The notes beneath the pieces are model-generated. The model saw only the letters and a list, made by a program, of their open reading frames with translations, was not told the DNA's origin and ran no database searches. From an uncultured Cellvibrionales bacterium (GTDB taxonomy: Bacteria; Pseudomonadota; Gammaproteobacteria; Pseudomonadales; Dasaniaceae): a DNA stretch of 64,000 bases. Positions within the stretch are counted from its first letter, which is position 1; each line of letters begins with the position of its first letter. Shown here in pieces: positions 45,316 to 54,951 of the stretch. Both the position numbers and the translations under genes were made by a program. The stretch spans positions 62,001-126,000 of the forward strand of contig CAJVZD010000005.1 of the NCBI GenBank assembly GCA_913019905.1, in the 5' to 3' direction.

Positions 45316-46191
45316 ATGAATTTGATTATGATTGAGAATCTAGAAACCATTTATGCTTTGTCTCGTTTTGGCACGATGTCTGAGGCGAGCACCCACTTGC
45401 GTGTATCGCAATCGACCGTGAGTAAAAGAATTGCTTCGCTGGAAAATTACTATAACCGCAAACTAATACAAAAAATTGGGCGTCGTGTTGAACTGACAAA
45501 AGACGGTGAAAAACTGGCTGAAAAAGTGCCGGTCTTACTTGTTGAGCTCCGTGACTTGTTCAACGATGAAGAGCCTGTGCCGGGTAGTGAGTTGATTATC
45601 GGCGTGTCTGAAGCAGTGCTGTCGTCTTGGGGGCCGGCGGTTTTTGCTAAGGTTTGCAGAGATATTCCGGAAGTTAAATTTGTATTTCATGCCCATCGTA
45701 CGGCCGTGGTTTTAGATCGCGTTCGATCCGGTGAGTTTATGGTCGGAGTGTGCGCGGGGTCAGTATCGTCGGATTCAGATCTTCAGTCCGAGATATTATG
45801 TCAGGAGGCTATGGTCGTCATCCCGTCGAAGAAAAAGAAAATCAATTGGTCTTCCGGTGACCGTCTAAATGTGATTTCCATCGAGGAGAACTCGAGCACC
45901 TGGAGATCGATTAAAACGGATGTAGAGCGCCTTAACCTGCATCGCGATGTTTCTTTAGAGTCTTTTTTTAGCGTCGCTCAAATGGCCATTGCCGGGTTTG
46001 GCCACGGCCTTGTGCCGATCGGTGTTGCGAGATCTTTGAACGTCCCCAAAAATTGTCTCATCAACTTGCAAACGCAGGGATTATCTCGGTCGGTACGGTA
46101 TGTGGCTAGAAAATCGACCTACGCGCTGCCTTACGTGTCGATGGTTTATCATTCGCTGCTGTCTAGTTTGGCGGAAACCTTGGAGACTTAA
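45316..46191 (+). CDS. LysR-family transcriptional regulator
   Basis: 291 residues. N-terminal winged helix-turn-helix with IYALSRFGTMSEASTHLRVS and QSTVSKRIASLENYYNRKL (about 10-50); the C-terminal effector domain covers about 90-285, with GSELIIGVSEAVLSS as its first strand. It probably regulates the divergent permease gene and perhaps the LysE-type gene downstream, whose strand converges on it (inference). The ATG has no strong ribosome site; a second ATG lies 12 bases on. Confidence 0.87.
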   Translation: MNLIMIENLETIYALSRFGTMSEASTHLRVSQSTVSKRIASLENYYNRKLIQKIGRRVELTKDGEKLAEKVPVLLVELRDLFNDEEPVPGSELIIGVSEAVLSSWGPAVFAKVCRDIPEVKFVFHAHRTAVVLDRVRSGEFMVGVCAGSVSSDSDLQSEILCQEAMVVIPSKKKKINWSSGDRLNVISIEENSSTWRSIKTDVERLNLHRDVSLESFFSVAQMAIAGFGHGLVPIGVARSLNVPKNCLINLQTQGLSRSVRYVARKSTYALPYVSMVYHSLLSSLAETLET

Positions 46192-46321
46192 CGCTAGCTT
46201 CTTCGCAAAGAAGGACAATGCTGGCGTCAATGAGTTGCCCGTTTATTACCTCCTTATTATCCGCATAGTACCAGCGCGTTTCCTTTCTTGAGCGCTTCTT
46301 ATGCTGAGTCTAAGGCATATT

Positions 46322-46936
46322 TTATGTTCGCGCAGCAACAAGAGCCCCGGTTGAAACCATTATCGCACCCGCTGTTTTATTAATGATAGTCGACGCGTTG
46401 GGTGTTTTAAGTAGGTTCCTCGCTTTAGCTGCCATCAATGAATAGGCGAGATTTACACTGCCGAGAGCAACCGTAACAATGCCCAGTATCGTGACAATAT
46501 CGAAATGAGTCACGGTAGTCACATTAACAAATGCGGGGAAAAATCCGACGTAGAAAAGAATCGCTTTTGGATTGCCGAGTGTAATGAATAACCCTGTTAA
46601 TAGGTTTGAAATGAGAGAGGAATCGTCGGTATCTTCTATCTCAATCGAGCTACTGTGCGATCGTAATAATTTGTATCCGAGCCATATGAGATACACGGCA
46701 CTGAGATATTTTACGAGAACAAAGGCTGTTCCCATTATTTCGGCAAGGGCAGAAAGACCAAAAAGGGCAAAAACGATGAAAACGTAATCACCGAGAATAA
46801 TTCCCATCGTTATGTAGGACCCTCGTAAAAATCCCGACGAAAAGGAACGCGCGATGACCGTAAAAACCGCGGGGCCTGGCACTATTGCCAGTAAAAGCAT
46901 CGCGCCAAAAAGGGCCAAAACACTGCTAGTATCCAT
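46322..46936 (-). CDS. LysE/RhtB-family exporter
   Basis: 204 residues, six predicted helices. AIVPGPAVFTVIARSFSSGF carries the PGPA signature; KYLSAVYLIWLGYKLLRS and NLLTGLFITLGNPKAILFYV complete the family pattern. AGGAA precedes the ATG. It lies downstream of the AMP-ligase gene on the same strand, with 114 bases between; substrate unknown. Confidence 0.88.
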   Translation of the reverse strand: MDTSSVLALFGAMLLLAIVPGPAVFTVIARSFSSGFLRGSYITMGIILGDYVFIVFALFGLSALAEIMGTAFVLVKYLSAVYLIWLGYKLLRSHSSSIEIEDTDDSSLISNLLTGLFITLGNPKAILFYVGFFPAFVNVTTVTHFDIVTILGIVTVALGSVNLAYSLMAAKARNLLKTPNASTIINKTAGAIMVSTGALVAART

Positions 46937-47050
46937 GCGTACATTCCTGAATCGTAAAAAAACGTCTCTAAATATGGCGGCATTTTAACCGCTGTTACAG
47001 AAATTGAAAACAGCGGTACAACACTGACTTTATTTCAGCGTGAATAATGA

Positions 47051-48673
47051 CTACTGAGTGATTGCCGGGAGTTTTTTCCTCAGCTCGTTTTTAGCTATTT
47101 TTTCCAGTGTTGAGCGGGGTAGCGAATCGACCACAAACACGGCTTTTGGTACTTTAAAGCTCGCAAGATTATCGCTGCAATATTGGACGATTGCTTCCTC
47201 TACAAGCGGCGGAGCCATTGGGTTTGCGATAACGAAGGCGACAGGTATTTCGTCAAGCATATAGTGTTTTTGCGCCACAACCGCACACTCATCAACCCAG
47301 CCCGTTTGCATGATGACGCTTTCAATCTCAGAGGCAGCGACATTTTCTGCCCCGACCTTTAACATATCTTTATCACGGTCGCTGAAAAATAAATAGCCGT
47401 TTTCATCGCGGCGAATAATATCGCCGGTATCGAACCAGCCGTTCTCATCAAATGCTGCCGTGTTCGCCTCTTCGTTTCGGTAGTACTCTTTAAATAATGA
47501 TACCCCGCGAACTCCTCGAATAAATAACAATCCGCTTTCTCCGGACTGCGCCAGACGACCGGACTCATGGCGGATTTCAATGTCGTATTCGGGGGCAACT
47601 CGGCCGATGGTGCCTGCAGGCCCCGGGTGGTCAATGTCGGTAACAATGCCATGGGTTAGGGTTTCTGTCATACCCCACCAGCCTATTACAGCAACTTTGA
47701 TATGTTGCGCGATGGCGGGGATATAGGCCGCGGTGCCCCAAAACCGGTAATCGTGATCGGGCACCGGCTGAGCGGCGATGGCCTTAAATGCAAAGGGGAT
47801 AGTCGACAGCCAGGTGAGATGGTGTTTTACCGACAGTGGCCAGAAACGAGAAGCGGAAAACTTTGGCTGCAATACAAAAGTGCCGCCTACCCATAACGTC
47901 GATAACATAGAGTAAGTCTGCGCGTTGGTATGGAACATGGGCATAAATATTAATGTTCGATCCTCTTGTGACAGTCGCATGTGAGTGGCGCAGGACTTTG
48001 CTCCCCACAAGCCGTTCGCATGAGTCCACAGCACCGCTTTTGGGCGCGACGTCGTACCGCTGGTGTATTGAACCGAAAGGTTTGCCATTGAGTCGGTAAC
48101 GCGCAGACTGGAATGTTCCGCTCGTTCCACTAACAACTCCCTGAAATCAATCGTTTCTGTCTCCGGAGAAGTATCGGAAATATCGTGGCTTTTCCCGGCG
48201 GTGATAGGCTCTCCGCCATTGTTGTCTGTCACAACCAGCAGTTTAATGGGGGCGCATGAAGCCTTTACCATTTCCGCGTAAGCGGGCTGTGTGATAACAC
48301 ATGCCGCTTCCGTGTGCTCTGAAAAATAGCGCATATCTCGCGCGACCGAATGCGTATTGGTCGAAACAGCGATAGCGCCTAATTCTGCACAGGCGAACCA
48401 GGACAACAAGAATTCTGGGCTGTTATCCAAATGGATAATGACGAAATCGCCCTTTTTCACTCCTCTATTCGATAATGAAGAAGCAATACATCGTGATTCT
48501 CCTTGGAATTGTAAATAGGTCCACGATTTTGCATCGCCGCTAAAGGGCTCCCAAATCATGAACTCCTTGTCTGGAGTTCGTGTTGCCCACTCGTTTAATA
48601 ACCACGGAATGTCCATGCCGTCAAAAGCTTGGATTTTACTTTGTTCTATTTCTCGACTTAGGCTTTTACTCAT
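47051..48673 (-). CDS. Acyl-CoA synthetase (AMP-forming), carnitine-CoA-ligase-like
   Basis: 540 residues. The AMP-binding loop is YTSGTTSRPKAVLWTHANG (about 203-221), with S-R where most members have G-x before PK, a form seen in CaiC-like ligases. WWGMTETL, FDTGDIIRRDENGYLFFSDR, VGAENVAASEIESVI and RSTLEKIAKNELRKKL with the probable catalytic Lys follow. It activates an acid to the CoA ester. A 10-bp tandem repeat lies 198 bases upstream of its start. Confidence 0.85.
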   Translation of the reverse strand: MSKSLSREIEQSKIQAFDGMDIPWLLNEWATRTPDKEFMIWEPFSGDAKSWTYLQFQGESRCIASSLSNRGVKKGDFVIIHLDNSPEFLLSWFACAELGAIAVSTNTHSVARDMRYFSEHTEAACVITQPAYAEMVKASCAPIKLLVVTDNNGGEPITAGKSHDISDTSPETETIDFRELLVERAEHSSLRVTDSMANLSVQYTSGTTSRPKAVLWTHANGLWGAKSCATHMRLSQEDRTLIFMPMFHTNAQTYSMLSTLWVGGTFVLQPKFSASRFWPLSVKHHLTWLSTIPFAFKAIAAQPVPDHDYRFWGTAAYIPAIAQHIKVAVIGWWGMTETLTHGIVTDIDHPGPAGTIGRVAPEYDIEIRHESGRLAQSGESGLLFIRGVRGVSLFKEYYRNEEANTAAFDENGWFDTGDIIRRDENGYLFFSDRDKDMLKVGAENVAASEIESVIMQTGWVDECAVVAQKHYMLDEIPVAFVIANPMAPPLVEEAIVQYCSDNLASFKVPKAVFVVDSLPRSTLEKIAKNELRKKLPAITQ

Positions 48674-48870
48674 AGTGTTATCTCTTATTCTCAGATTAAG
48701 CTATCGTTAGTGTAGGTGACCACCAGCTGATAGATTTCCTTCAAACATGAATTACATTCACCAATATCCAGCAGAAAGTATAATGTTGGTTTTGCCTGTA
48801 TCCTCAAAATACATTTATCCAATAATAAGACAAACGTAGAACGAATGCGCTATCGCGACACTATAAGTCC

Positions 48871-48920
48871 CTAGGCTAGTGTGAGATAGTGTAAGTTAGT
48901 GTAAGTTAGTGCAAGACAGT
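48871..48920. repeat. 10-bp tandem repeat, 5 units
   Basis: Consecutive 10-base units ctaggctagt, gtgagatagt, gtaagttagt, gtaagttagt, gcaagacagt. They lie in the divergent gap 48674-49093 between the ligase and the exported protein, which otherwise holds no gene. Confidence 0.75.
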
Positions 48921-49005
48921 GAACTAACTGAAGGGTCTCTATTATTGGATTACGCTATATTCAGTGTTTTTTGTTAGAATCAACCAGTACGATTTCCAGT
49001 ATCCA

Positions 49006-49047
49006 AACAACAGTCATTGAGCGACATTCATTGAACAGCAGTCATTG
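49006..49047. repeat. 14-bp tandem repeat, 3 units
   Basis: aacaacagtcattg, agcgacattcattg and aacagcagtcattg in a 14-base register, ending 46 bases before the start of the exported DUF4214 protein. Confidence 0.75.
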
Positions 49048-49093
49048 AAAAAAATCATGCCGTAGAGCCTAAGGATGCCCTAAAAGAACCACG

Positions 49094-51190
49094 ATGAAAA
49101 CGATACTCCACGCCATTTTCTGTTTTTCTATTTTGCTTGCGCCCATATCTTCCTGGTCCGCAGACAGTTACGAAGAGCAGATCCAGGAAATGTATGTTGC
49201 CTATTACGGGCGGCCCGGCGATTCGGCAGGCATTCGTTTTTGGGAAAGTCAGCTCAGTGCGAATAAAGGTAGCTTGGAAGAAATTATCGACGCGTTTGGT
49301 AACTCCGAAGAATTTAACAGTCGATTCGACAATCTAAGTGATGAAGAATTAATTGACAGCATTTATAGCAGTCTTTTTGGCCGTCACGCCGACAGCGAAG
49401 GACTGAGCTTCTATCTCGGACAACTTCAAAATGGCGTAATGACCCTCGCGTCTATCGCGCTTGATATCTCGAACGGTGTGAAAGAAGGAACCGATGATGC
49501 ATTGATCGTTAACAACAAAGTTAGTGTAGCGCAGATTTATACTGCCACTGTACTGGAGAATGGGGTCAATTATAGCGAGGCTGATTTCGCCACTGTCATT
49601 TCTTTGTTGGCCGCCGTTGATAGCAGGCAATCCACTGTCGATGCCGCCCTAACGGCGATTGATACGATTTTAGATCCCGAACAAGGCGTAGCACCGACAG
49701 CTTATGCTGGGCCTGATGAAACTGTCACTGCTGGAACCACAGTGTTGTTGGCAGGCAATGCCGATGGGTATGTCGTCAACTCTGTATGGAGTCAAATAGG
49801 CGGTAGCGCTGTTGTCATTGTTGGCGAAGATCAATTGACGGCAGAGTTTATAGCACCTCAGCTAGAGATCAAAACGACTCTCGTATTTAAGCTAGAGGTA
49901 ATCGACAATAAGGGTTTAAGCGCTATCGACTATCTCACGATAACGGTAGAAGCTTATGTTGAGGAACAGGTTTTCTCATTCGATCGCGAACTTGATCCGA
50001 CCTTGACTGATACCTACGCATACAAAACTGACGGGCCCTATAGTCTTATTCTCAGTACCTGTACCGCGGTCAATTATTCTTACGACGCCTGTCTTTTTAA
50101 TGAGCTCCCATTGATTGGAATGGACAGTGAGAATCCGGACATTGAAGCCATTATGGATCGGGTTGTTGTTTCACACGATTGGATGGGACAACGCTTTAGA
50201 GAGGCGTTAACCCTCATGCCGGTCGAGCTTTTACTGCTGTTTAGAAGTGTGACCGGCATTGTGATCGACGATGATATTCGGCCTTCCTATTACTGGGGTG
50301 GGACCGCAGTCATTTATCTTGATTCAGCACATCTTTGTCTTACGAGTGCCGAGTGTGACACGACACCAACCGAAGATGACTATCGTTCCGACTTTGGTTC
50401 CAGCCTGTCATACCAGCAGTTTTGGCGTTACGTATTAAACGATGATTATCCCTCTGACTATGAAACGCCGGTCGGGGACGAGATTTATGTCATCGACGAT
50501 ATTCTCTACGAGCTGGCTGCGTTACTGTTTCACGAGTTGGCCCATGCCAATGATTTTCTTCCGTCTTCAATCATCGAGTCTCTCTATCGAGATGAAACAC
50601 CCTATCGGAATATTTCTGCGGTGGGGGCTTATAATCCAGCCTACATTCTTCAACTTCAGTCACCGCTTTATTCCACCACAATGTTCGATCTTGCCTCGGT
50701 CAACTTTCGCGGAACGTCCGCGTCAACGTACCTGAAATCACTGAGTGCATCACAAGTCAGTGCGCTGTTCGAGTTTGATGGCGCTAATGATGAATACAAT
50801 TATAATTCTGTAAGAGAGGATGTAGCCATGCTCTTTGAAGAAGCGATGATGAAATACCATTTTGGTATTGACCGCGATATTGCATTTGTCACCACGATCG
50901 ATGATCCGACAGACTCCTGTAGTGACTATATCGTAGATTGGGGCAAGAGAAACCGGATCTCTGACGACCATGTAAAAGAGCGAGCTAAACTCGTTGTCGA
51001 TACCATACTGCCGAATAACCAGATGAGTGAGTTTTTCCAGGATCTTTCTCCATCCATGAGTATGAGAGTCGGAGAAGACTGGTGTGAAAACCTCTCGCAA
51101 AATGTTTCAGAAAACAATACCAAGCTGCAGCGCAAGTATCGTACCCAGAAAGAGGTATGGAAAGACATGCGAAAACGAAGATATCGTTAG
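49094..51190 (+). CDS. Exported DUF4214/Ig-like protein with HELAH metallopeptidase motif
   Basis: 698 residues. Signal peptide (about 1-23). Two DUF4214-like helical modules at about 28-155 (IQEMYVAYYGRPGDSAGIRF and DSIYSSLFGRHADSEGLSFY). An Ig/PKD-like sandwich at about 200-290 (PTAYAGPDETVTAGTTVLLA). The last 400 residues are not recognised, but contain ELAALLFHELAHANDFLP (about 473-490), an HExxH zinc-protease motif followed by a candidate Asp. DUF4214 is common in surface and S-layer-related proteins. A secreted zinc peptidase is a reasonable guess, not proven. Confidence 0.65.
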   Translation: MKTILHAIFCFSILLAPISSWSADSYEEQIQEMYVAYYGRPGDSAGIRFWESQLSANKGSLEEIIDAFGNSEEFNSRFDNLSDEELIDSIYSSLFGRHADSEGLSFYLGQLQNGVMTLASIALDISNGVKEGTDDALIVNNKVSVAQIYTATVLENGVNYSEADFATVISLLAAVDSRQSTVDAALTAIDTILDPEQGVAPTAYAGPDETVTAGTTVLLAGNADGYVVNSVWSQIGGSAVVIVGEDQLTAEFIAPQLEIKTTLVFKLEVIDNKGLSAIDYLTITVEAYVEEQVFSFDRELDPTLTDTYAYKTDGPYSLILSTCTAVNYSYDACLFNELPLIGMDSENPDIEAIMDRVVVSHDWMGQRFREALTLMPVELLLLFRSVTGIVIDDDIRPSYYWGGTAVIYLDSAHLCLTSAECDTTPTEDDYRSDFGSSLSYQQFWRYVLNDDYPSDYETPVGDEIYVIDDILYELAALLFHELAHANDFLPSSIIESLYRDETPYRNISAVGAYNPAYILQLQSPLYSTTMFDLASVNFRGTSASTYLKSLSASQVSALFEFDGANDEYNYNSVREDVAMLFEEAMMKYHFGIDRDIAFVTTIDDPTDSCSDYIVDWGKRNRISDDHVKERAKLVVDTILPNNQMSEFFQDLSPSMSMRVGEDWCENLSQNVSENNTKLQRKYRTQKEVWKDMRKRRYR

Positions 51191-51321
51191 GCGGGGAAAA
51201 TTATTCGAAACCTCGAATGTCTCGACAAATTAGCGATGATGTTTACCGGTCGGGTCAACCGTATCGAATTGAACAAGTCACAATCTATTAGTGAAAAGCC
51301 ATAAAAATCAGGGTGCAAAGG

Positions 51322-51981
51322 ATGTCGAAGAATTTACTATTTCTAATGTATAGCACTTTACTCTATACGGCGATACTGGGCTCAGAATCCTGTCTGGCAG
51401 CCGAGTTCAGTGTTGAAATTATTGATCAAAATGGAGATCCGGTGAGCCATGCTGTCGTCGTTAATCCAGTCGATGTCGTTACCGTGGGCGAAACGCCGAT
51501 CAGTGGTCCGCCAGCGGTTATGGATCAAGTCGACAAGCGGTTCGTCCCTTTTGTTCTCGCTGTGAAGAAAGGGCGGCCGGTTGTATTTCCCAATAGTGAT
51601 AATATTCGTCATCACGTCTATTCTTTTTCAGAGGCGAAACGTTTCGAAATTAAGCTCTATGCCAACAAACCCAAGGCACCTGTCACTTTCGAGACAGAGG
51701 GCCTGGTCGTATTAGGCTGTAATATTCACGACTCGATGATCGGCTACATTTTTGTATCCCAGTGGTCGGACTTTGTAGTCAGTGATGGTCAGGGAATTGC
51801 CTCCTTTTCTGATCAGGCTATCCTACCAGAGGAAATTCTGGTTTGGCATCCGTGGAGCTCTGATGCGGCGAATGTTAACAAAATTAAAATAAATCAATGG
51901 CCGGATAATGGAAAATTTCGGCTTACTTTAACTATAACGAAACCGAAGAAAAAATCTCGCTTTAAACGTTATAGCAGGTGA
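51322..51981 (+). CDS. Exported cupredoxin-like (methylamine-utilisation-type) protein
   Basis: About 219 residues. Signal peptide with LLFLMYSTLLYTAILGSESC. Plastocyanin-like fold with VVFPNSDNIRHHVYSFSEAK (His ligand) and LVVLGCNIHDSMIGYIFVSQ (Cys, His and Met ligands), so a type I copper site is likely. Such genes are often called methylamine utilisation proteins. The gene lies 13 bases before a GGDEF/EAL gene in an operon, an arrangement I recognise from other gammaproteobacteria, which suggests sensing of redox state or copper in the periplasm (inference). GTG at 51313 is an alternative start. Confidence 0.75.
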   Translation: MSKNLLFLMYSTLLYTAILGSESCLAAEFSVEIIDQNGDPVSHAVVVNPVDVVTVGETPISGPPAVMDQVDKRFVPFVLAVKKGRPVVFPNSDNIRHHVYSFSEAKRFEIKLYANKPKAPVTFETEGLVVLGCNIHDSMIGYIFVSQWSDFVVSDGQGIASFSDQAILPEEILVWHPWSSDAANVNKIKINQWPDNGKFRLTLTITKPKKKSRFKRYSR

Positions 51982-51994
51982 TAGAGAAGCGTTA

Positions 51995-54343
51995 ATGAAA
52001 ATTAGTTTAAGACGGAAAATATTGTTGTTGTTCATGGGTTTGTTGATTGTTAGTGCAGTGGCTACAATCGGCGCGGTTATCCTCGCTACTAATAACAATG
52101 TAAAAATTCAAGCTGAGGAAAAACTCGCGGTTGGTCAGCGGGTATTTGAACAGTTGATCCTAGAGAGAGGTAACCAGTTATTTGATTCTGCTGCTGTATT
52201 AGTCGCGGACTACGGTTTTAAGGAAGCGGTGACCTCCAATGATATGCCAACGATTCAATCGGCTTTAGAGAACAACGGTTCACGGATTAATGCCGATCTG
52301 ATACTACTGCTCGGTTTGGACGGGCAGTTAATTAATACGGCGAGCGATGCGTCGAGTCAGCTGATTAAAGACTTTTCTTTTTCTGCTTTATTAACGTCGG
52401 CAGAAAAGGAAGGAGGCATTTCGACTATTGCACTCATCAATGACCAGATATATCAATTGGTCATGTTACCCGTTGAGGCGCCCATTGTCGTGGCGTGGGC
52501 GGTTGTCGGTAAACATATCGACAATGATTTCGCGAATCAGTTAAAGGAGCTAACGAATCTAAATGTGAGCTTCGGGGGCGGGCGAGGTGTCGATCTGTCC
52601 GTAGAAGTCTCGACGCTAACCGATGCTTCAATTATGACCACAGAGCTCTTTAGCAAACACGATGCTATGTATTTGATTCACGAAGGTATTGATGAGCGTT
52701 TTTTGACTCTGCCCGTTGAATTAGCGAGTACGGCGCAATATCGAGTCGAAGCACTGTTGATTACCTCCTTAACGGAGGCAAACGCGCGTTTTTTCTCTCT
52801 TAAATTACAGATGGTATTGATAGCCAGTGTAACCTTATTGGTGTCGGTGATTTGTACGTTTTTCATCTCCCGTAATGTGACTCGTCCCATTGCAAAATTG
52901 GTAGCAGCGGCGCGGAGAATTAGTGCGGGTGATTACCAACAAGCGATACTTCCCGGGGAAGGTGGAACTGACGAAATCGGTGTGCTTAGCGATAGTTTCC
53001 ATACGATGCAGGAGGGGATCGCTCAGCGAGAAGAGCAGTTATCATTTCAGGCATTTCACGATGGGCTGACCGGTATTGCCAATCGCACTTTAATTGTACG
53101 ACGACTTGTTGAGTTGTTGGAAGATTCCGACGTACCGACGGTTGCCGTAATGCGGATCAATGTCATTCAGTTCAAGCAGGTTAATGATACTTTTGGTTAC
53201 GACGTCGGTGATGCTCTTCTCAAGTCTCTCGCCGAAATATTGGTCAGTTCTCGTGGTGATCGCAATCTAACGTCTCGTCTGAGCGCGGATGAATTTGCGG
53301 TATTGTTACCTGACCTAAACGCAGAAGCAATAGGTGCGGAGGTCGTCCGCTTGCAAAATGCGATAAGCCAACCTCTGCCTATTAACGACGTAAATGTTAA
53401 AATCAATATTAGTATTGGTATGGCGTCGTATCCGGAAGATGGTGACCAGGCCGAACAACTATTACGTCGAGCTGAAATTGCCTTAAATAATGCCAGGGAC
53501 AAAAATCTGCCCTTTGTCGCTTATGAAAGTGGCCAGGACGAGGATCATTTACGGCAAATCACCTTGGTTAATGATCTTAAGATAGCCTTAGATAAAAACC
53601 AGCTAGCGATGCATTACCAACCTAAAGTTGACGTGAAGAGGGGGCAGGTAACTCAGGTCGAAGCACTTCTCCGCTGGATTCATCAAGAGTTGGGTTTTGT
53701 TTCACCAGAAGAGTTTATTACGCTGGCAGAACAATCGGGGCTAATGCCATCGCTTACCGACTGGGTATTGGAAACTGTTTTTTCCCAGGCCTTGCTGTGG
53801 CAGGAAAAAGGCATCGATATTGCGATTGCCGTTAATCTTTCCGCCTACGACTTAGTTGAAACATTCCCGCAAAAGGTCGAGGCTTTGCTAAACAAAAAGG
53901 GGCTTACTACCGATAGAGTTATCCTTGAGATTACCGAAAGTGCGGTAATGCAAAATCCCGAGGAAGCGATTAGGGTCTTACATCGTTTGCGGGACATCGG
54001 CTTTAACTTATCGATAGATGATTACGGGACGGGTTATTCTTCTCTGGCGCAACTGAAGAATATGCCGGTTAACGAGCTGAAAATTGACAAGTCATTCGTT
54101 ATGCGTCTTGACGAGGACGAACACGATCAGGCGATTGTTAGCTCGACTATCGAATTGGGCCACAATATTGGCTTAACCATCGTTGCCGAAGGTGTTGAAA
54201 CCTTGAACGCTTCCCGCTTACTGGAGAAATGGGGGTGTGATAAGCTTCAAGGTTATTACATTAGCCGCCCAATTCCCGTTGAAGAATTCGAAAAATGGTT
54301 AGATGGATACGACTATACAATACGTGAAAACCAGGCCATGTAA
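51995..54343 (+). CDS. Membrane HAMP-GGDEF-EAL protein, GGDEF degenerate
   Basis: 782 residues. TM helix (about 8-30), periplasmic sensor domain (about 31-270), second TM (about 272-293), HAMP (about 294-347), GGDEF domain (about 355-515) and EAL domain (about 525-775). The GGDEF site reads SADEF (430-434), and the metal-binding DLDxFK has become NVIQFK, so cyclase activity is unlikely. The EAL site is EALLRW (556-561) with ILEITESAVM, DDYGTGYSSL and IVAEGVET all intact, so it should be a c-di-GMP phosphodiesterase. It shares an operon with the cupredoxin gene. Confidence 0.85.
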   Translation: MKISLRRKILLLFMGLLIVSAVATIGAVILATNNNVKIQAEEKLAVGQRVFEQLILERGNQLFDSAAVLVADYGFKEAVTSNDMPTIQSALENNGSRINADLILLLGLDGQLINTASDASSQLIKDFSFSALLTSAEKEGGISTIALINDQIYQLVMLPVEAPIVVAWAVVGKHIDNDFANQLKELTNLNVSFGGGRGVDLSVEVSTLTDASIMTTELFSKHDAMYLIHEGIDERFLTLPVELASTAQYRVEALLITSLTEANARFFSLKLQMVLIASVTLLVSVICTFFISRNVTRPIAKLVAAARRISAGDYQQAILPGEGGTDEIGVLSDSFHTMQEGIAQREEQLSFQAFHDGLTGIANRTLIVRRLVELLEDSDVPTVAVMRINVIQFKQVNDTFGYDVGDALLKSLAEILVSSRGDRNLTSRLSADEFAVLLPDLNAEAIGAEVVRLQNAISQPLPINDVNVKINISIGMASYPEDGDQAEQLLRRAEIALNNARDKNLPFVAYESGQDEDHLRQITLVNDLKIALDKNQLAMHYQPKVDVKRGQVTQVEALLRWIHQELGFVSPEEFITLAEQSGLMPSLTDWVLETVFSQALLWQEKGIDIAIAVNLSAYDLVETFPQKVEALLNKKGLTTDRVILEITESAVMQNPEEAIRVLHRLRDIGFNLSIDDYGTGYSSLAQLKNMPVNELKIDKSFVMRLDEDEHDQAIVSSTIELGHNIGLTIVAEGVETLNASRLLEKWGCDKLQGYYISRPIPVEEFEKWLDGYDYTIRENQAM

Positions 54344-54407
54344 ACCAGACCAAGTAAACATGATCACGGCGTCGAGAACGTGGAAAGGAGTTGTTGGGTC
54401 TTCTTTG

Positions 54408-54899
54408 CTACATTTTTAACAATCCGACTTTTAGATCATTCGCCTGATAAATTACTTTGCCACGATGAATGACCATTCCATCGGCGATACCCATGATAAG
54501 GGGTTTCTTTATGACCCGCTTCACATGTAGTTGGTAGTGGATGGAACCAGCATCTGGATAAATTTGTCCACCAAATTTCACCTTGCCGACGCCTAAAGCG
54601 CGGCCTTTACCGGGCAATCCTGACCAGCCAAGAAATACACCCAGGAGTTGCCACAGGGCATCTAGTCCCAAACAGCCGGGCATTACCGGGTCACCTTTAA
54701 AATGGCAGTTGAAAAACCAATGTTCTGGATCGATCTCCAGGTCTGCGTTCAGTTGGCCACGGTCATAATGACCGCCGGTATCCGCAATGTGGCTAATGGT
54801 ATCGATCATTAACATGCTGGAATGAGGTAGTTGAGCGTTACCTTCTCCAAAAAAACTACCTTCTGACATCGCTAATATTTCTGCTTTTGAAAACTGCAT
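54408..54899 (-). CDS. fabA: 3-hydroxydecanoyl-ACP dehydratase/isomerase FabA
   Basis: 163 residues. It dehydrates 3-hydroxydecanoyl-ACP and isomerises trans-2 to cis-3-decenoyl-ACP, the branch point to unsaturated fatty acids. The catalytic His66 lies in HWFFNCHFKGDPVMPGCLGL and Asp80 in GLDALWQ, as in E. coli H70/D84. The start is ATG at 54899, six bases past GGGG; the frame extends to GTG 54914. fabB, the usual neighbour, is absent. The AraC-type gene upstream on the same strand is 53 bases away. Confidence 0.92.
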   Translation of the reverse strand: MQFSKAEILAMSEGSFFGEGNAQLPHSSMLMIDTISHIADTGGHYDRGQLNADLEIDPEHWFFNCHFKGDPVMPGCLGLDALWQLLGVFLGWSGLPGKGRALGVGKVKFGGQIYPDAGSIHYQLHVKRVIKKPLIMGIADGMVIHRGKVIYQANDLKVGLLKM

Positions 54900-54951
54900 C
54901 TGATTCCCCTGCACGATTACTACTCATGATAGAGAAATAGAGTTTCACAGA

